A stretch of DNA of 64,000 nt from Streptomyces sp. PKU-EA00015. GTDB taxonomy: Bacteria; Actinomycetota; Actinomycetes; Streptomycetales; Streptomycetaceae. A program made the translations under genes and the position numbers. The DNA is taken from NCBI RefSeq assembly GCF_013387495.1, contig NZ_JABZEE010000037.1, positions 62,001-126,000 on the forward strand, read 5' to 3'. Of this stretch, positions 32,518-42,269 are shown in pieces. The notes under the pieces are model-generated. The model was not told the DNA's origin. It saw nothing but the letters and a program-made list of their open reading frames with translations, and ran no database searches. Within the stretch, counting starts at the first letter, position 1; every line of letters begins with the position of its first letter.

Positions 32518-34073
32518 GAGGCGGTGACCTCCTTCGGTCGGGCGGGCTCCGGGGACGCGACGGCCGCGTGTTCGGCGAGTACGCCCGTACGGTGCCGCTG
32601 GACGAACCAGTAGTAGGCGAAGCCGCCCGCCGCGATCGCGCCGACGAACAGGACCGCGCCCCAGCGCAGGTACCAGTGGTAGGGGGCTGCGGCGTTGTAG
32701 ACGGCGGACCGCGGCCAGATGAGGTTGAGGGTCATGGCGCCGCCCCACAGGACGGCGAGGATGTTGACGGGCAGTCCCCACCGGCCCAGCGAGAACCTGC
32801 CCTCGGCCGGCTGCCACCTGCCGCGCAGCCGCGCCACCAGCATCGGTCCGGTGACCAGCAGGTACGCCAGGTAGATCATGATGATGCCGATGCTGGTGAC
32901 CACCGTGAAGATCTGCGGCTGGCGGATGTTGACCACGAGGATCGCCAGCGCCAGCACCCCGATGACGACGGTCGGAAGGACCGGCGTGCCGAACCGGGGA
33001 CTGACCTTCGCCAGCCGCGACGAGGCCGGCAGATTGTTGTCGCGGGCCATGGCGAACGCGAGCCGGACCGCGGCCGTGTGCACCGCGAGCGCGCACACCG
33101 TCACCGCGATCAGCACGCACCACAGCATCGCCTTGCCGGCCGTCGGACCGAGCACGTCCAGCACGACGTACTGCAGCCCGTCCGTGGACAGCCTCTCGCC
33201 ACGCAGACTCGACACGCTCATCAGCGCCAGCAGCAGGATGAGTCCGCCGAGCACGAAGGAGGCGACGATGGCCCGGATGATGGCGCGCGGCGCGTTGCGC
33301 GACGGGTCCAGCGACTCCTCGCCGAGCGAGGCGGCCGTGTCGAAGCCGTACATGACGTAGGCGGAGGCGAGCGAGGCGACCAGGAACGCGCCGAGATAGC
33401 CGAAGGACTGGCCGGATCCGGTGCCCGCCGTGTCCGTGACGACCTGCGGACCGCGCACGACGTTCACGGCGAGCAGCACGATCAGCACGACGGTGGCGAT
33501 CAGTTCGATGAAGACGCCGGCGGTGTTGATCCTCGCCATCAGCTTCACGCCGAAGGCGTTGACGACCGTGGTGAACAGGATCAGCCCGGCCGCCAGCAGG
33601 ACCGCGTTCGTCGCCACGTCGTACTTCCCCGTGCCGTCCCCGACGAACTGGAAGAACGACGAGATCTGCGGCAGCGTCAGCTGGTAGGCCAGGGCGACGG
33701 CCGCGATGGAGACGACGGAGGCGAGGAGCATCATCCAGCCGGCGAGCCAGCCGACGTGCGGATTGCCCACCTTCTTCGACCAGTTGTAGATGCACCCGGC
33801 GACCGGGTAGCGGGCGGCCAGCTCGGCGAAGCACAGTGCCACCATGAACTGCCCGGCGAAGACCATCGGCCACGACCACCAGTACGCGGCGCCGCCGGTG
33901 GCGTAGCCGAAGTAGAACAGCTGGAAGGTGCCGGTGAGGATCGAGATGTACGAGATGCCCGCGGCGAAGGTGTGGAAGTTGCCGAGGGTGCGCTTGAGTT
34001 CGGGGCGGTAGCCGAATTCGGCGAGTTCCGCGTCGTCACCGGCCGCGATGGGGCCGGGTGGGGCCGAGGTCAT
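32514..34073 (-). CDS. APC-family permease, probable choline/betaine importer
   Basis: A 519-residue permease with about 12 hydrophobic helices. It resembles the gamma-aminobutyrate/choline branch of the APC family: FAAGISYISILTGTFQLFYF in the first helix, AELAARYPVAGCIYNWSKKVG after helix 2 and GFDTAASLGEESLDPSRNAPR. It is placed between choline dehydrogenase and betaine aldehyde dehydrogenase genes, so import of choline or betaine is likely. ATG 34073 has GGAG 6 nt upstream and is preferred to the TTG at 34079. The stop overlaps the next ATG by four bases, indicating coupled translation. Confidence 0.88.
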   Translation of the reverse strand: MTSAPPGPIAAGDDAELAEFGYRPELKRTLGNFHTFAAGISYISILTGTFQLFYFGYATGGAAYWWSWPMVFAGQFMVALCFAELAARYPVAGCIYNWSKKVGNPHVGWLAGWMMLLASVVSIAAVALAYQLTLPQISSFFQFVGDGTGKYDVATNAVLLAAGLILFTTVVNAFGVKLMARINTAGVFIELIATVVLIVLLAVNVVRGPQVVTDTAGTGSGQSFGYLGAFLVASLASAYVMYGFDTAASLGEESLDPSRNAPRAIIRAIVASFVLGGLILLLALMSVSSLRGERLSTDGLQYVVLDVLGPTAGKAMLWCVLIAVTVCALAVHTAAVRLAFAMARDNNLPASSRLAKVSPRFGTPVLPTVVIGVLALAILVVNIRQPQIFTVVTSIGIIMIYLAYLLVTGPMLVARLRGRWQPAEGRFSLGRWGLPVNILAVLWGGAMTLNLIWPRSAVYNAAAPYHWYLRWGAVLFVGAIAAGGFAYYWFVQRHRTGVLAEHAAVASPEPARPKEVTAS

Positions 34074-34103
34074 GAGCAACTCCTGGACGAGTGGAGGACA
34101 GTG

Positions 34104-35576
34104 TCAGTCGAACCAGCCCTGCGGCTCGGGGGAGGTGTTGCGCCAGATGTGCTTCGCCTCGCAGTACTCGGCGAGGCCGGCAGGACCCAGCTCACGTCCC
34201 GTGCCGGACTGCTTGAACCCGCCCCACTCGGCCTGCGGCACATAGGGGTGGTAGTCGTTGATCCACACGGTGCCGAGCCGCAGCCGGGACGCGATCCGCT
34301 GCGCCCTGCCCTCGTCGCCCGTCCACACGGCGCCCGCGAGGCCGTAGACGGTGTCGTTGGCGAGCCGCACGGCCTCGTCCTCGTCCCCGTCGCGGAACCG
34401 CTCCACCGTCAGGACCGGTCCGAAGGACTCCTCCCGCACGACCGACATGCCGGCGTGGCACGCGTCGAGAACGGTCGGCAGATAGTAGAAACCGCCGTCG
34501 TACGCGGGGCCCTCGGGCCGGGCACCCCCGCAGCGCAGCACCGCGCCCTCCGCGAGACCCGCCGCGACATACGCCTCGACCTTCGCGCGATGGGCCGCCG
34601 AGATCAGCGGACCCGTCCGCGCCTCTTCGTCGAAGGGACCGCCGAGCCGGATCAGCTGCGCCCTGCGCACGACCTCGTCGACGAACCGGTCGTGCAGCGA
34701 GTCCTCCACCAGCAGTCGCGCGCCTGCCGAACACACCTGCCCCGAGTGCAGGAACACCGCGGTCAGGGCCATGTCCACGGCCGTCTCGAAGTCGGCGTCC
34801 GCGAACACGACGTTGGGGTTCTTGCCGCCCAGTTCGAGCGCGACCTTCTTCACCGTTCCCGCCGCGGCCGCCATCAGCCGGCGGCCCGTCTGCACGCCGC
34901 CGGTGAAGGACAGCAGGTCCACATCGGGGTGGTCGGCGAGCGGCGCGCCCGCCTCCGGTCCCGCGCCCAGCACCAGGTTGGCGACGCCGTCCGGCAGGCC
35001 CGCCTCCGCGAGGAGCCGCACCAGATGGATCGCGGTGTGCGGGGTGAGCTCGCTCGGCTTGAGGACGAAGGTGTTCCCGGCGGCGAGCGCGGGGGCGACC
35101 TTCCACGCCGTCTGGAGCAGCGGGTAGTTCCACGGCGTGATCAGCCCGCACACACCGACCGGCTCGTACACGATCCGGCTGTCGGCCCCGGCCGTGCCCG
35201 TGTCGATCACCCGGCCCGTCTCGGTGGCGGCGAGCCGCCCGAAGTACCGGAAGCACGCGACGATGTCGTCGATGTCGTACGCGCTCTCCACCAGGCGCTT
35301 GCCGGTGTCGAGTGACTCGGCGCGGGCCAGCGCGTCCTTGTCGCGGACCAGCAGGTCGGCCACCCGCAGCAGCAGATCACCGCGCTCGGCCGCCGGCGTG
35401 TGCGGCCACGGACCCTCGTCGAACGCCCGGCGGGCCGCGGCGATCGCGTCCACCGTGTCCTTGCCGCCCGCCTCGTCGACCTCGCCGACGAGGGAGCCGT
35501 CGGCGGGACAGCGGATCTCCCGGGTGTGCTTGTCGCGGGCGGTGGTCCACGCGCCGCCGATGAACAGATCAGGCAC
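34104..35576 (-). CDS. betB: Betaine aldehyde dehydrogenase
   Basis: A 490-residue NAD(P)-dependent aldehyde dehydrogenase. N150 (TPWNYPL), K173 (LKPSE), E248 (LELGGKNP) and the nucleophile C282 (GQVCSAG) are all present, and the length equals that of characterised betaine aldehyde dehydrogenases. It converts betaine aldehyde to glycine betaine in the cytosol. The GTG at 35576 overlaps the end of the Rieske oxygenase gene by 8 bases. A general aldehyde dehydrogenase role cannot be excluded by sequence alone, but position between choline dehydrogenase and betaine monooxygenase genes makes this assignment strong. Confidence 0.9.
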   Translation of the reverse strand: MPDLFIGGAWTTARDKHTREIRCPADGSLVGEVDEAGGKDTVDAIAAARRAFDEGPWPHTPAAERGDLLLRVADLLVRDKDALARAESLDTGKRLVESAYDIDDIVACFRYFGRLAATETGRVIDTGTAGADSRIVYEPVGVCGLITPWNYPLLQTAWKVAPALAAGNTFVLKPSELTPHTAIHLVRLLAEAGLPDGVANLVLGAGPEAGAPLADHPDVDLLSFTGGVQTGRRLMAAAAGTVKKVALELGGKNPNVVFADADFETAVDMALTAVFLHSGQVCSAGARLLVEDSLHDRFVDEVVRRAQLIRLGGPFDEEARTGPLISAAHRAKVEAYVAAGLAEGAVLRCGGARPEGPAYDGGFYYLPTVLDACHAGMSVVREESFGPVLTVERFRDGDEDEAVRLANDTVYGLAGAVWTGDEGRAQRIASRLRLGTVWINDYHPYVPQAEWGGFKQSGTGRELGPAGLAEYCEAKHIWRNTSPEPQGWFD

Positions 35577-36717
35577 CGATGCCTCCGACGTGCTCGGTCA
35601 GCCAGGAGTGGAAGATGCCGATGTGGTGCTCGGTGGGCACCAGGACACCGCCGTCCCGGTAGGCGCGGGACGCCATCGCCGGCTGGGTGCGCTCGCACGC
35701 CTCGAAGTCCTGGGCGTTGACCCGGTGGAACAGTTCCACGGACTTCGACACGTCCGCCCCGGACTCCACCACCTCGGGCGCGTACAGCCAGTCGCACTCG
35801 ACGACCGTGCGGTCCTCGGCGAGCGGGAACATCCGGTGCAGGATCACGTGGTCGGGCACGAGGTTGATGAAGACGGTGGGCTTGACGGTGATCGCGTAGT
35901 AGCGGCGGTCCTGGTCGTCCGCCACCTCGGGCAGCTTGGCGAAGCCCTCGCTGCCGTCGACGGTGAAGCCCTTGACCTCGTCACCGAACACGGCGCCGTG
36001 GCCGACGTAGTACTGCGCCGCGTAGCCGTCCGCGAACTCCGGGAGCACCTCGGTGAGTTCGGGGTGGATCGTCGCGCAGTGGTAGCACTCCATGAAGTTC
36101 TCGACGATCAGCTTCCAGTTGGCCTTCACGTCGTAGGTGATGCGCCGGCCGAGCGCCAGGTCCTCGGTCCGGTAGCGCTCGATGGACGCGGCGTCGCCGA
36201 GGCGCTCCACGGCCGCGCCGATGACGGTCTCCTCGAAGGACGGCGGCTCGTCGGCCAGGCACACCCAGGCATAGCCCAGCCATTCCCGCAGCGCCACGGT
36301 CACCAGGCCGTATGCGGTGCGGTCGACGTCGGGCATCTTCACCAGGTTCGGCGCGGCGATCAGCTTGCCGTCGAGGTCGTAGGTCCAGGCGTGGTACGGG
36401 CACTGGAGGGAGCGCTTGACCTCGCCGGAGTCCTGCGTGCAGAGCCGGGCGCCGCGGTGGCGGCAGATGTTGAGGAAGGCGCGCAGCTCACCCTTGCGGT
36501 TGCGGCTGACGATGACGCTCTCGCGGCCCACCTGGACGGTGCGGAAGGCGCCGGGCTTGTCTAGGTCGGCGCTGCGCACGGCGCAGAACCACATCGATTC
36601 GAACAGCCGCTCCTGCTCCTGCCGGAAGATCTCCGGATCGGTGTAGAAGTGACCGGGCAGTGTGGCGACCAGGCTCGGGGAGAGAGAGGACTCGGGGGAG
36701 ACGGGGGTCGTCGTCAC
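35569..36717 (-). CDS. gbcA: Rieske oxygenase, glycine betaine monooxygenase (GbcA-like)
   Basis: A 382-residue ring-hydroxylating-type oxygenase alpha subunit. The Rieske centre is C85, H87, C106 and H109 (CRHRGARL and CPYHAW). The mononuclear iron site is in ENFMECYHCATIHPEL with H213 and H218, the arrangement of GbcA and stachydrine demethylases. It would hydroxylate an N-methyl group of glycine betaine, releasing formaldehyde and dimethylglycine. No GbcB-type reductase is in the operon; the ferredoxin and reductase at 43304-44787 are the obvious donors. The ATG at 36717 follows the sarcosine oxidase stop by 10 bp. Confidence 0.9.
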   Translation of the reverse strand: MTTTPVSPESSLSPSLVATLPGHFYTDPEIFRQEQERLFESMWFCAVRSADLDKPGAFRTVQVGRESVIVSRNRKGELRAFLNICRHRGARLCTQDSGEVKRSLQCPYHAWTYDLDGKLIAAPNLVKMPDVDRTAYGLVTVALREWLGYAWVCLADEPPSFEETVIGAAVERLGDAASIERYRTEDLALGRRITYDVKANWKLIVENFMECYHCATIHPELTEVLPEFADGYAAQYYVGHGAVFGDEVKGFTVDGSEGFAKLPEVADDQDRRYYAITVKPTVFINLVPDHVILHRMFPLAEDRTVVECDWLYAPEVVESGADVSKSVELFHRVNAQDFEACERTQPAMASRAYRDGGVLVPTEHHIGIFHSWLTEHVGGIGA

Positions 36718-36727
36718 GGCGTGCTCC

Positions 36728-37882
36728 TCAGGCGGACGCGGCGGACAGCCGGCGAGGGTCGAAAAGCTCGATGGGGTGCTCGGTGGTGCCGTTCAGCGAC
36801 AGGTCGGCGACGATCTCGCCGACGACGGGGACGAACTTGAAGCCGTGCCCTGAGAACCCGCAGGCCACGGTGACCGCATCCGGGTGCTCGGGATGGCGTG
36901 CGATCACGAAGTGCTCGTCGGGCGTGTTGGAGTACATGCAGGTGGCGGCCTTCAGGAAACGGCCGGGCAGCGACGGGATGCACCGGGACAGCTGGTCCGC
37001 CATGGCCGCGACCTCGTCGTCGCGCACGGTGCGGTCGATGGTCTCCGGAGTGCAGACGGCGCCCCTGCGGAAGAAGGCGGCCTTCGCGCCCAGGTCCGGT
37101 CCGTCGATCGACGGGAAGCCGTAGAACTGGACGTCGTTCGCGTCCTCCCAGATGTAGACGGGGTGGTTCTCGGGGAGGAACGGCTCCGTGCCGCCTTCCG
37201 GCTGGAACCAGTACATGACCTGCCGCTCGATGCTGAACGGCACGCCCAGGTCGGTGAGCAGCTGCGGCGCCCACGCCCCCGGGCAGATCACCAACTGCCC
37301 GGCGGTGTAGGTGTTCTCCGCGGTGTGGACGCGCACGCCGTCGCGGTACGGCTCCCAGCGCAGCATCGGTTCCTCGAAGTGCAGGTCCGCTCCGGCCTGC
37401 GTGGCGAGCTGGAGGTGGGCGGCGACCGTGTTCTCGGGACGGACCAGTCCGGCCCGCGCCTCGTACAGCGCCACCTCGTCGTCCGCGGGGGTGAGGGTGG
37501 GGAAGCGGCGGCGGATCTCCTTGGCGTCCAGCATCTCGTGCGGCAGGTCCCACTGGCGTGCCGACAGCAGGGAGCCGGAGACGGTGCGCGAGTCGGGGCG
37601 GCCGACCATCACACCGCCGCACAGCGTCGCGATCTCGCGGCCGGTGGCGCGCTCCAGGGCCTCGTAGAGCTCGTACGAGCGCAGCAGCAGCGGCACGTAG
37701 GCGGGGTCCTCGAAGTAGCATTGGCGGGTGATGCGCGAACCGCCGTGGCTGGAACCGCGGTTGTGCACCGGGCCGAACTTCTCCAGCCCCAGCACGCGCG
37801 CCCCGCGCGCGGACAGGTGGTGGGCGGCGGCGCTGCCCATTCCGCCCAGGCCGACGACGACGACGTCATAGGTGGGTGACAT
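36728..37882 (-). CDS. solA: Monomeric sarcosine oxidase
   Basis: A 384-residue flavoprotein of the monomeric sarcosine oxidase/N-methyltryptophan oxidase family. The FAD fold VVVVGLGGMGSAAAHHL is at the N-terminus, and C315 in ATCMYSNTPDEHF is at exactly the residue number of the cysteine that holds FAD covalently in Bacillus enzymes. It oxidatively demethylates sarcosine to glycine with formaldehyde and hydrogen peroxide as products. It follows the dimethylglycine oxidase gene by 13 bp and precedes gbcA by 10 bp, which fits the last step of betaine demethylation. Confidence 0.92.
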   Translation of the reverse strand: MSPTYDVVVVGLGGMGSAAAHHLSARGARVLGLEKFGPVHNRGSSHGGSRITRQCYFEDPAYVPLLLRSYELYEALERATGREIATLCGGVMVGRPDSRTVSGSLLSARQWDLPHEMLDAKEIRRRFPTLTPADDEVALYEARAGLVRPENTVAAHLQLATQAGADLHFEEPMLRWEPYRDGVRVHTAENTYTAGQLVICPGAWAPQLLTDLGVPFSIERQVMYWFQPEGGTEPFLPENHPVYIWEDANDVQFYGFPSIDGPDLGAKAAFFRRGAVCTPETIDRTVRDDEVAAMADQLSRCIPSLPGRFLKAATCMYSNTPDEHFVIARHPEHPDAVTVACGFSGHGFKFVPVVGEIVADLSLNGTTEHPIELFDPRRLSAASA

Positions 37883-37895
37883 CCTCTTGACCTTC

Positions 37896-40340
37896 CTAGC
37901 GGCGGATACGGGTCATGCCGGGGTCGAACAGGGGCTCGTCGGCGACGGTCGCGGAGACCTTCTCGCCGAAGTACTCCACGTGCACGGACGTGCCCGAGGG
38001 CAGCGGCGGCAGCCAGGCGTACGCGACGCAGCGGCCCAGCGTGTAGCCGTAGGACGCGCTGGTGACGTACCCGGCCGGCGCCCCGTCGAGGTACACCGGC
38101 TCCTGGCCGAGGACGACGGCCGCAGGGTCGTCGAGCAGCAGCGCCGTCAGCCTGCGCCGCGGCTCGCCCGCCTTCTCCAGCGCGTCGCGGCCCGTGAAGT
38201 CGCCCTTGTCCATCCGGACGGCGAAGCCGACGCCCGCCTCGTACGGGGTGTGCTCTGCCGTCATGTCGTGGCCCCAGGAGCGGTAACCCTTCTCCAGCCG
38301 CAGGCTGTTGAAGGCCGACCGGCCCGCGGCGATCACGCCGATCTCCTGCCCGGCCTCCCACAGGGTGTCCCAGAGCCGCAGTCCCAGATCGGCGCTGGTG
38401 TACAGCTCCCAGCCGAGCTCACCGACGTAGCTCAGCCGCATCGCCGTGACCGGCACGTGGCCGAGGTGGGTCTGCCTGGCCCGGAAGTAGCCGAACCCCT
38501 TGTGGGAGAAGTCGTCCGGGGTGAGCGGCTGCACGAGGTCACGGGCGAGCGGCCCCCAGACGCCGATGCAGCAGGTGCCGGAGGTGATGTCGCGGATCTG
38601 CACGTCGTCCGGAGCGTGCCGCAGCAGCCAGTCCTCGTCGGCCCGCGAGTTGGCGCCGATCTGGAACCGGTCGTCGGCGAGCCGCGCCACGGTCAGGTCG
38701 GAGCGGATGCCGCCCCTCTCGTCGAGGAGGAGGGTGTAGGTCACCGCGCCGGGCTTCTTGGCCAGGTTGTTGCTGGTCATGCGCTGGAGGAAGGCGAGGG
38801 CGCCGGGGCCGGTGACCTCCAGCCTGCGCAGCGGCGTCATGTCGTACAGGGCGACCTTCTCGCGCGTCGCCCTCGCCTCGGCGGCGGCGATCGGCGACCA
38901 GTAGCGGGCCGACCAGGCGTCCCTCTCCGGCAGCTCGATTCCTTCGGCGAGCGCTGCGTTCGCCTCGTACCAGTGCGGGCGCTCCCAGCCGCCGCCCTCC
39001 AGGAAGTACGCCCCGAGTTCCTGCTGCCGGGCGTGGAAGGGGCTGACCCGCAGCGGGCGCGGCCGGTCCATGGGCTGGAGCGGGTGCAGCACGTCGTAGA
39101 CCTCGACGAACTGCTGGGCGCCGCGGTCGGCGACGTAGGCGGGGGAGCGCTGGGCGTCCTCGAACCGGGTCAGGTCGCACTCGTGGACGTCCGTCTGCGG
39201 ACGCCCGTCGACCATCCACTCGGCGACGGCCTTGGCGACACCCGCCGAGTGCGTGACCCAGACCGCCTCGGCGAGCCAGAAGCCGCGCAGCGCACGGGAC
39301 TCGCCGAGCACCGGCATGCCGTCGGGGGTGAAGGAGAAGACGCCGTTGAAGCCTTCGTCCACCTCACTGCCGGCGAGCGCCGGGAGCAGCCACCGGCAGT
39401 CCTCCCAGCTCGGCGCGAAGTCCTCCTCGGTGAAGGGGTAGGAGGACGGCATGACCGGTGCGTCGTCGTAGGCCGGGACCGTGAACGGGTCGACGGGCAG
39501 CGGCCTGTGCGCGTAGCTGCCGATGCCGATCCGGTCGGTGTGCTCGCGGAAGTACAGGTCACGGTCCTGGAACCGCAGGATCGGGCGGGACGCCTCCGTG
39601 CGGGGGTCGTTCACGCCGGCGAGTTCCGGCAGCGGACGGGTCTTCGCGTACTGGTGCGCGAGCGGGAGCAGCGGGACCTCGACGCCCGCCATCCGGCCGA
39701 TGACCGGGCCCCAGAACCCCGCCGCCGAGACGACGTGGTCGGCGGGGAAGACGCCGCGGTCGGTGACGACGGCGGTGACGCGGCCGCCGGTCTGCTCGAT
39801 GTCGGTGACGGTGTGCCGCTCCAGGAAGCGGGCGCCGCGCTCCTCGGCGCGTGCCATCTGGGCGCGGCAGGCGAGGACGGCTCGGGCGAGCCCGTCCCCG
39901 GGGGTGAAGAAGCCGCCGAGTACCTTGCTCTCGTCGAGCAGCGGCCACAGCTCCTTGCAGCGCGCGGGGGAGATCAGTTCCCCCCGGATGCCCCACGAGG
40001 CGGCGTACCCGGCCCTGCGGTGCAGGTCGGCCCAGCGTTCTTCGGTGGTGGCGAGCTCCAGACCGCCGACGGGGTTGAAGCAGGGCAGGCCGTCGACTTC
40101 GAGGGCGCCGAACTTCTCCACGGTGTACGCGGCGAATTCGCTGAGCGTCTTGGACGGGCTGGTCCGGAAGACGAGGCCCGGGGCGTGCGAGGTGGAACCG
40201 CCCGGGGCGGGCAGCGGCCCCTGTTCGAGGACCGTGACGTCTGTCCAGCCTCGGGCGGTCAGTTCGTCCGCGAGCGAGCAGCCGACGATGCCGGCGCCGA
40301 TGACCACGACACGGGGACTGGATGCGGGCGTGTGGGACAT
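37896..40340 (-). CDS. Dimethylglycine oxidase (FAD domain plus GcvT-like folate domain)
   Basis: An 814-residue two-domain enzyme, close in size to Arthrobacter dimethylglycine oxidase (about 830). The FAD half (about 1-400) has VVVIGAGIVGCSLADEL and GGSTSHAPGLVF, whose H52 is the likely covalent FAD ligand. The C-terminal half (about 430-810) is a GcvT aminomethyltransferase-like fold with MTSNNLAKKPG and GELGWELYTSADLG, where tetrahydrofolate can capture the methylene group. It converts dimethylglycine to sarcosine. AAGGAGGGG lies just before the ATG. The folate domain would limit formaldehyde release at this step. Sarcosine dehydrogenase is a close alternative name. Confidence 0.9.
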   Translation of the reverse strand: MSHTPASSPRVVVIGAGIVGCSLADELTARGWTDVTVLEQGPLPAPGGSTSHAPGLVFRTSPSKTLSEFAAYTVEKFGALEVDGLPCFNPVGGLELATTEERWADLHRRAGYAASWGIRGELISPARCKELWPLLDESKVLGGFFTPGDGLARAVLACRAQMARAEERGARFLERHTVTDIEQTGGRVTAVVTDRGVFPADHVVSAAGFWGPVIGRMAGVEVPLLPLAHQYAKTRPLPELAGVNDPRTEASRPILRFQDRDLYFREHTDRIGIGSYAHRPLPVDPFTVPAYDDAPVMPSSYPFTEEDFAPSWEDCRWLLPALAGSEVDEGFNGVFSFTPDGMPVLGESRALRGFWLAEAVWVTHSAGVAKAVAEWMVDGRPQTDVHECDLTRFEDAQRSPAYVADRGAQQFVEVYDVLHPLQPMDRPRPLRVSPFHARQQELGAYFLEGGGWERPHWYEANAALAEGIELPERDAWSARYWSPIAAAEARATREKVALYDMTPLRRLEVTGPGALAFLQRMTSNNLAKKPGAVTYTLLLDERGGIRSDLTVARLADDRFQIGANSRADEDWLLRHAPDDVQIRDITSGTCCIGVWGPLARDLVQPLTPDDFSHKGFGYFRARQTHLGHVPVTAMRLSYVGELGWELYTSADLGLRLWDTLWEAGQEIGVIAAGRSAFNSLRLEKGYRSWGHDMTAEHTPYEAGVGFAVRMDKGDFTGRDALEKAGEPRRRLTALLLDDPAAVVLGQEPVYLDGAPAGYVTSASYGYTLGRCVAYAWLPPLPSGTSVHVEYFGEKVSATVADEPLFDPGMTRIRR

Positions 40341-40415
40341 GCCCCTCCTTGAGTCGGGTGGGGATGACGGGTGGAGCGGGCCTGGGGTCGCGCCGGTGCG
40401 GCGGACGGCCCGGTG

Positions 40416-41042
40416 CTACTCGGCGGCGGGCACGTGGGCCCGCTCCGCGGCGATCGTCGTGTCCTGGCCGTGCCCGGTGTGCACGACCGTGCCTCCGGGC
40501 AGGGTCAGCAGCCGCTGTCGGATCGACGCCACGATCGTCGGACGGTCCGAGCAGGAGCGGCCGGTCGCGCCGGGGCCGCCGTGGAAGAGGGTGTCGCCGG
40601 TGAACACGGCGTCCAGGAAGGGTGCGTGGAGACTGCAGCTGCCCCAGGTGTGCCCGGGAGTGTGCAGGATCCGTACCTCGGTGCCGGCGACCTCGAGTCG
40701 CTGCCCGTCGGTGAGGTCGCCGTCCGGCTTGCGCCGCGGGTGGACGTGGTCCCACAGCTCGCGGTCGGCGGGGTGCAGCAGTACGGGCGCGCCTGTGGCG
40801 TCGCCGAGTTCGGCGGCGGCGCCGATGTGGTCGTCGTGGCCGTGGGTGCACACGACCGCGGTGACCCGGCGGCCGGCGACGGCGGCGGTGATCGCGGCGG
40901 CGTCGTGGGCGGCGTCGACGACCAGCACCTCCGCGTCGTCGCCGATGAGCCACACGTTGTTGTCGACGTCGAACGTCTCGCCGTCGAGGCTGAACGTGCC
41001 CGAGGTGACGACCCGTTCGGCGCGGACCCCGCTGTCCGTCAC
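40416..41042 (-). CDS. MBL-fold hydrolase, probable S-formylmycothiol hydrolase
   Basis: A 208-residue metallo-beta-lactamase-fold protein of the glyoxalase II type. The di-zinc motif is H67, H69, D71 and H72 in CTHGHDDHIG, with later ligands in HTPGHTWGS, FTGDTLF and HTGHG. Its GTG start overlaps the stop of the mycothiol-dependent formaldehyde dehydrogenase gene by four bases, so the two are made together. In actinobacteria this pair is thought to oxidise S-hydroxymethylmycothiol and then hydrolyse the S-formyl product to formate. The exact thioester specificity is inferred from context, not from residues. Confidence 0.85.
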   Translation of the reverse strand: MTDSGVRAERVVTSGTFSLDGETFDVDNNVWLIGDDAEVLVVDAAHDAAAITAAVAGRRVTAVVCTHGHDDHIGAAAELGDATGAPVLLHPADRELWDHVHPRRKPDGDLTDGQRLEVAGTEVRILHTPGHTWGSCSLHAPFLDAVFTGDTLFHGGPGATGRSCSDRPTIVASIRQRLLTLPGGTVVHTGHGQDTTIAAERAHVPAAE

Positions 41043-42124
41043 AGGACCACCACCGAGCGCAGTACCTCGCCGCGGTGCATCTTCGCGAAGGCGGCCTCTA
41101 CCTGGTCCAGGGAGATCGTCTCGGTCACGAAGGAGTTGAGGTCCAGGAGGCCGTAGAGGTACTGGTCGATGAGGATCGGGAAGTCGCGGCTCGGCAGGCA
41201 GTCGCCGTACCAGGAGGACTTCAGGGCGCCGCCGCGCGAGAACAGGTCGATCAGCGGGAGGTCGATCCGCATCTCGGGGTCGGGGACTCCCACCTGGACG
41301 AGTACACCGGCGTGGTCGCGCATGTAGAAGGCCTGCTTGTACGTCTCCGGGCGGCCGACCGCGTCGATGGCGATGTCCACCCCGAATCCGTCGGTGAGCG
41401 CGCGCACGGCCTCGACAGGGTCCGTGCCACGGGAGTTGACCGTGTGCGTGGCCCCGAACTTCTCGGCCTGGTTCAGTTTCCTGTCGTCGATGTCGACGGC
41501 GATGACCTTGCGGGCCCCGTTCAGGCAGGCGCCCGCGATGGCCGCGTTGCCGACGCCGCCGCAGCCGATGACGGCGACCGTGTCCCCGTTGCCGACCTTG
41601 CCGGTGTTCACCGCGGCACCGTATCCGGCCATCACGCCGCATCCGATGAGCCCCGCAGCTTCCGGCCGGGCGGCCGGGTCGATCTTCACCGCCTGGCCCG
41701 CGGCGACGAGCGTCTTCTCGGCGAACGCGCCGATGCCGAGCGCGGGCGACAGCGGCGTGCCGTCCAGCAGGGTCATCGGCCGGGTCGCGTTGCGCGAGTC
41801 GAAGCAGTACCAGGGGCGGCCCCGGCGGCAGGACCGGCAGGCGCCGCAGGGGGCGCGCCAGGCGATGACGACGTAGTCGCCGGGGGCCAGGTCCGTGACG
41901 CCGTCGCCGACGGACTCGACGGTGCCGGCCGCCTCATGGCCGAGCAGGAACGGGAAGTCGTCGTTGATAGCTCCCTCCCGGTAGTGCAGATCCGTGTGGC
42001 ACACCCCGCACGCCTGTACGGAGACAAGTACCTCACCAGGGCCGGGATCGGGCACGACGATCGTCTGCACCTCGACGGGTGCGCCCTTCTTGGCGGCGAC
42101 GACGGCACGGACCTCATGTGGCAC
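41039..42124 (-). CDS. mscR: S-(hydroxymethyl)mycothiol dehydrogenase
   Basis: A 361-residue zinc alcohol dehydrogenase, the size of MscR/AdhE2. Catalytic zinc ligands are C42 (CGVCHTD) and H63-E64 (LGHEAAG); structural zinc uses C93, C96, C99 and C107 (PCGACRSCRRGRPWYC); the NAD fold has GCGGVGNAA. It oxidises the adduct of formaldehyde with mycothiol. It is first in the demethylation operon, where three downstream steps can release formaldehyde. GAGGAG lies about 8 nt before the GTG at 42124. A TGTTGCGCA motif stands 17-25 bp upstream of the start. Confidence 0.92.
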   Translation of the reverse strand: MPHEVRAVVAAKKGAPVEVQTIVVPDPGPGEVLVSVQACGVCHTDLHYREGAINDDFPFLLGHEAAGTVESVGDGVTDLAPGDYVVIAWRAPCGACRSCRRGRPWYCFDSRNATRPMTLLDGTPLSPALGIGAFAEKTLVAAGQAVKIDPAARPEAAGLIGCGVMAGYGAAVNTGKVGNGDTVAVIGCGGVGNAAIAGACLNGARKVIAVDIDDRKLNQAEKFGATHTVNSRGTDPVEAVRALTDGFGVDIAIDAVGRPETYKQAFYMRDHAGVLVQVGVPDPEMRIDLPLIDLFSRGGALKSSWYGDCLPSRDFPILIDQYLYGLLDLNSFVTETISLDQVEAAFAKMHRGEVLRSVVVL

Positions 42125-42140
42125 GACGAGACTCCTCTGC

Positions 42141-42149
42141 TGTTGCGCA
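42141..42149. promoter_or_regulatory. Candidate IclR-type operator half, mscR operon
   Basis: TGTTGCGCA here recurs exactly at 43231-43239 upstream of the ferredoxin gene. A related element, GGTTGCACTAT, follows at 42160-42170. Both promoters flank the IclR gene, which supports its being the regulator. Confidence 0.45.
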
Positions 42150-42269
42150 ATACACGATGGGTTGCACTATGAGGAACATCGTGGGGAGGCGGGGAAGTCG
42201 CCGTCAAGAGTCGTGAGTTAACGAGAGGCAAAACCCGGCGAGGCAACGGAAACGCTCCGGACACACGAC

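Noticed and set aside
30970..33879. 969-codon minus frame as a transporter-dehydrogenase fusion
   Set aside because: The upstream part is a shadow of the permease in another frame; the dehydrogenase starts at 32517.
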